Shown here one piece after another: positions 5,721-7,663 of a DNA stretch of 7,663 nucleotides. Location: assembly GCA_004376785.1 (NCBI GenBank), contig SOIY01000296.1, positions 1 to 7,663 of the forward strand. The letters are read 5' to 3'. The translations under genes and the position numbers were made by a program. The notes under the pieces are model-generated. The model was not told the origin of the DNA and made no database searches. It saw only the letters and a program-made list of their open reading frames with translations. Source of the DNA: Candidatus Stahliibacteriota bacterium. Its GTDB lineage: Bacteria > Hydrothermota > Tepidihabitantia > SM23-42. Each line of letters begins with the position of its first letter. The stretch's first letter is position 1.

Positions 5721-6827
5721 ATGAAGAAAGATTATTACGAAATATTAGGAATTTCAAAGAATGCACCCCAAGAAGAGATAAAGAGGGCATATCGGAGAAA
5801 GGCAAAGCAACACCATCCAGATATGAATCCTGAAAACAAGAAAGAGTCTGAGGAAAAATTCAAGGAACTCTCTGAGGCTTATGAAATCTTGATGGATCCC
5901 AGAAAGAAACAACTCTATGATCAATATGGACACGATGGTGTGTCACAGGCATTTCGTGGCGGTGGTTTTTCTTGGGATGACTTTCACCATTTTGATGACC
6001 TCCAGGATATTTTGGGTAGTCTATTTGGTGATTCGCCATTTGAGAACCTTTTTGGCTTTACAAGGAGACCATCAAGACAACGTCCGAAAAAGGGCGGCGA
6101 TATTCATGTGATTCTCAAGGTGTCACTTGAAGATATTGTAACAAGGATAAAGAAGAAGTTTAAAATCGACCGCTATGAAGCCTGTTCGGATTGCAATGGC
6201 AAAGGAGGATATGATTTCATGAACTGTCTCCAATGCGGCGGCACAGGGCAGGTGAGAACTCAATCGCGTAGTTTCTTTGGAACATTTACCAGTATTTCGA
6301 CCTGCCCGAGGTGTCAGGGTAAGGGACAGGTTATAAAAAATCCCTGTGTAAAATGCCAGGGCAAGGGAAGAATCAGGAAAACCAGAACAATTGAAATTCA
6401 GATACCGCAGGGTATAGCAAATGGTCAATATATTGTTTTACGAGGTGAAGGACATTTTGGATTAGGAGGAAAAGGAAGTATTATTGTACAATTTGAAGAA
6501 AAACCTCATGCATATTTTGAGCGAAGAGGATATGATCTTTATATTAGGATTCTTATGCCCTATTCCAAATTGATTCATGGTGGTGTAATAAATATCCCTG
6601 GTTTAAATGGAAAACAGCAGAAAGTAAAAATACCAAAGGGAAGTAGTGCTCCTGAAATCATTCGGGCACGAGGTAAAGGCATGTCGCGGCCTGATGGCGG
6701 TCGTGGTGATTTATATGTGGAACTTGATTTAAAACCCCTGAAGGCTAAAGATAAAAGTTTACACGAAATACTTGAGAAGTTGAAGGAATATGAGGGAGAA
6801 CCAACTCCGAGGAAAAGAGGAACCTAA
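5721..6827 (+). CDS. dnaJ: Chaperone DnaJ (type I Hsp40)
   Basis: DnaJ delivers unfolded substrates to DnaK and triggers its ATP hydrolysis. All type I parts are present in 368 residues. The J domain (about 4-70) has the HPD motif at 32-34. The Gly/Phe-rich region (about 78-113) includes DILGSLFG (96-103). The zinc domain has four CxxCxGxG repeats, with cysteines at 155/158, 169/172, 195/198 and 209/212. The two beta-barrel substrate domains follow, ending with GGRGDLYVEL (326-335). The spacer between the first two zinc repeats is only six residues (GYDFMN), shorter than the usual ten or so, but no ligand is lost. MKKDYYEILGI is the canonical start, so ATG 5721 is secure, yet no Shine-Dalgarno sequence precedes it and the upstream bases are repeat. 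No separate promoter was recognised; read-through from grpE-dnaK is likely. Confidence 0.97.
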   Translation: MKKDYYEILGISKNAPQEEIKRAYRRKAKQHHPDMNPENKKESEEKFKELSEAYEILMDPRKKQLYDQYGHDGVSQAFRGGGFSWDDFHHFDDLQDILGSLFGDSPFENLFGFTRRPSRQRPKKGGDIHVILKVSLEDIVTRIKKKFKIDRYEACSDCNGKGGYDFMNCLQCGGTGQVRTQSRSFFGTFTSISTCPRCQGKGQVIKNPCVKCQGKGRIRKTRTIEIQIPQGIANGQYIVLRGEGHFGLGGKGSIIVQFEEKPHAYFERRGYDLYIRILMPYSKLIHGGVINIPGLNGKQQKVKIPKGSSAPEIIRARGKGMSRPDGGRGDLYVELDLKPLKAKDKSLHEILEKLKEYEGEPTPRKRGT

Positions 6828-6830
6828 AAA

Positions 6831-6880
6831 AATTACAAATTCCAAAAGCCAAATTTCAAATAAAATCCAAATGACAAATG
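6831..6880 (-). repeat. ATTTGG-rich dispersed intergenic repeat, copy 2 (inverted)
   Basis: On the complementary strand this reads as the same ATTTGG-rich element found at 18-66, sharing a perfect 16-base core at 6857-6872. It begins a few bases after the dnaJ stop. The opposite orientation of the two copies argues for a dispersed element rather than a local duplication. No coding potential or terminator is seen in it. Confidence 0.7.
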
Positions 6881-6900
6881 GCAAATAATTCAATGTAGCT

Positions 6901-6916
6901 GTTTGATTTATCAAAC
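6901..6916 (+). promoter_or_regulatory. Perfect palindrome between dnaJ and rsmE
   Basis: GTTTGAT-TT-ATCAAAC has seven-base arms and a two-base centre. It lies 34 bases before the probable rsmE start. No T run follows, so it is not a standard terminator, and the two-base loop is too tight for a full RNA hairpin. A protein binding site is the more natural reading, but there is no direct evidence. The remaining spacer up to 6950 shows no convincing promoter. Confidence 0.35.
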
Positions 6917-6950
6917 TAAAGATGAAATTACTTAGCGGATTTAGTATTTA

Positions 6951-7663
6951 GTGAATAGCCAGCTTCATAATTTGTTCTATACACCACCAGAAAACATCTC
7001 ACATAAGAAAATCATTATCAGCGGTGAAGAATTTCACCATCTTAAAAATGTTTTGAGAAAAAAAATTGGTGACACAATTTTTGTAACTGGCGGTAAAGGA
7101 CATAGATATAAAATAAGGATTACAAACATTACCAGGTCACAAATAGATGCTGAAATTATAGACAAGATACAGGTAAAAAGAGGAAGAGGCATAAATCTAA
7201 CACTTGCATTTGTGCCACTCAAGGGACTGAGGAATGATATTATTTTTGAAAAAGGAACTGAGTTGGGAGTGAGGAGATTTTTTCCATTTATCTCACATTA
7301 TTCCATAATACCCACAGTGACGCAGTCAAAACTGAAACGTTTTAAAAAGATTGCTATAAGCGCAATGCTGCAATCTCAACAATACTATACTCCTGAGATT
7401 ATTTTTCATAAAGATTTAAATAATCTATTAAATAATTTTAGAAATTTTAATCTTGTTTTTGTTGCGGACAAAAATGGGAAATCAGTTATACCTCATGGAG
7501 CGAAATCTATTCTATATATTGTTGGACCAGAAGGAGGATTTGCTGATTCAGAGATAGAAATGTTTGAGAATAATGGCGTAAATATGTTATCACTTGGTCC
7601 AAACCGTCTGCGTAGCGAAACAGCAGCAATAGTTGGTATTGCTAAAATACTGAGTGCATATGG
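6951..7663 (+). CDS. rsmE: 16S rRNA (uracil1498-N3)-methyltransferase RsmE, 3' end cut by window
   Basis: RsmE is a SPOUT-fold enzyme that uses S-adenosylmethionine to methylate N3 of U1498 in 16S rRNA on the small subunit. The frame is open from GTG 6951 to the window end, 237 codons against a family length near 240-250, so only a few residues are missing. The N-terminal PUA-like part has NLFYTPPENI (7-16) and GEEFHHLKNVLR (25-36). The catalytic part has EKGTELGV (100-107), the AdoMet-binding VGPEGGF (191-197) and the knot segment LGPNRLRSETAA (215-226). A TAG at 6942-6944 limits the start to GTG 6951 or TTG 6972; the latter would begin MFYTPPENI. Neither has a Shine-Dalgarno sequence. The conserved EQSGR-like motif reads LQSQQ (140-144), a divergence. 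dnaJ-prmA-rsmE is common elsewhere, but prmA is absent here. Confidence 0.93.
   Translation, partial: MNSQLHNLFYTPPENISHKKIIISGEEFHHLKNVLRKKIGDTIFVTGGKGHRYKIRITNITRSQIDAEIIDKIQVKRGRGINLTLAFVPLKGLRNDIIFEKGTELGVRRFFPFISHYSIIPTVTQSKLKRFKKIAISAMLQSQQYYTPEIIFHKDLNNLLNNFRNFNLVFVADKNGKSVIPHGAKSILYIVGPEGGFADSEIEMFENNGVNMLSLGPNRLRSETAAIVGIAKILSAY

Noticed and set aside
6901..6916. Intrinsic terminator after dnaJ
   Set aside because: The palindrome has a two-base centre, AT-rich arms and no T tract.
1..7663. CRISPR arrays, tRNA or rRNA genes, insertion sequences, phage or defence genes
   Set aside because: None is visible on either strand; the window is almost fully occupied by housekeeping coding regions.

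Overview
This is an AT-rich bacterial chromosome segment. Eight protein genes, all on the + strand, are packed into about 7.6 kb: ribBA, ribH, nusB, a metallophosphoesterase gene, grpE, dnaK, dnaJ and the start of rsmE. The NusB and type I DnaJ families mark it as bacterial. DnaK carries the extra nucleotide-binding-domain segment (about residues 75-100) typical of diderm (Gram-negative) DnaKs and absent from Bacillus DnaK. Codon use leans on ATA (Ile) and AGA/AGG (Arg). Together with the ATTTGG-type and ATCTGTGT-type intergenic repeats, this suggests an uncultured, deep-branching diderm lineage, possibly a WOR-3-like candidate phylum. That placement is a low-confidence inference; the sequence alone does not prove it.

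Region 1 (1-2354) is the riboflavin end and nusB. After an ATTTGG-rich repeat and a good sigma-70-like promoter, ribBA begins at or next to the predicted transcription start. ribBA encodes both entry enzymes of flavin synthesis: one makes dihydroxybutanone phosphate from ribulose 5-phosphate, the other makes the pyrimidine precursor from GTP. It overlaps ribH by ATGA. RibH joins the butanone phosphate to the pyrimidine to give lumazine. ribD and the riboflavin synthase gene are not in the window. nusB (transcription antitermination, rRNA) follows a 50-base gap that can fold into a nested hairpin.

Region 2 (2332-3060) is a calcineurin-type metallophosphoesterase of unknown substrate, overlapping nusB by 23 bases. 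Region 3 (3061-6827) is the Hsp70 chaperone set grpE-dnaK-dnaJ, with its own promoter but no visible CIRCE operator and no hrcA. grpE and dnaK overlap by 23 bases. dnaK and dnaJ are separated by 93 bases made largely of two short degenerate repeats. Region 4 (6828-7663) holds an inverted copy of the first repeat, a small palindrome and rsmE (16S rRNA U1498 methyltransferase), cut by the window edge.

The coding content is ordinary housekeeping, and I see no clear new defence, mobile or biosynthetic system. The interesting material is between the genes: repeats in three spacers, three genes after those spacers that lack a Shine-Dalgarno sequence, a possible leaderless ribBA transcript, and an A8 run at the end of ribBA from which a one-base slip would fuse RibBA to RibH.
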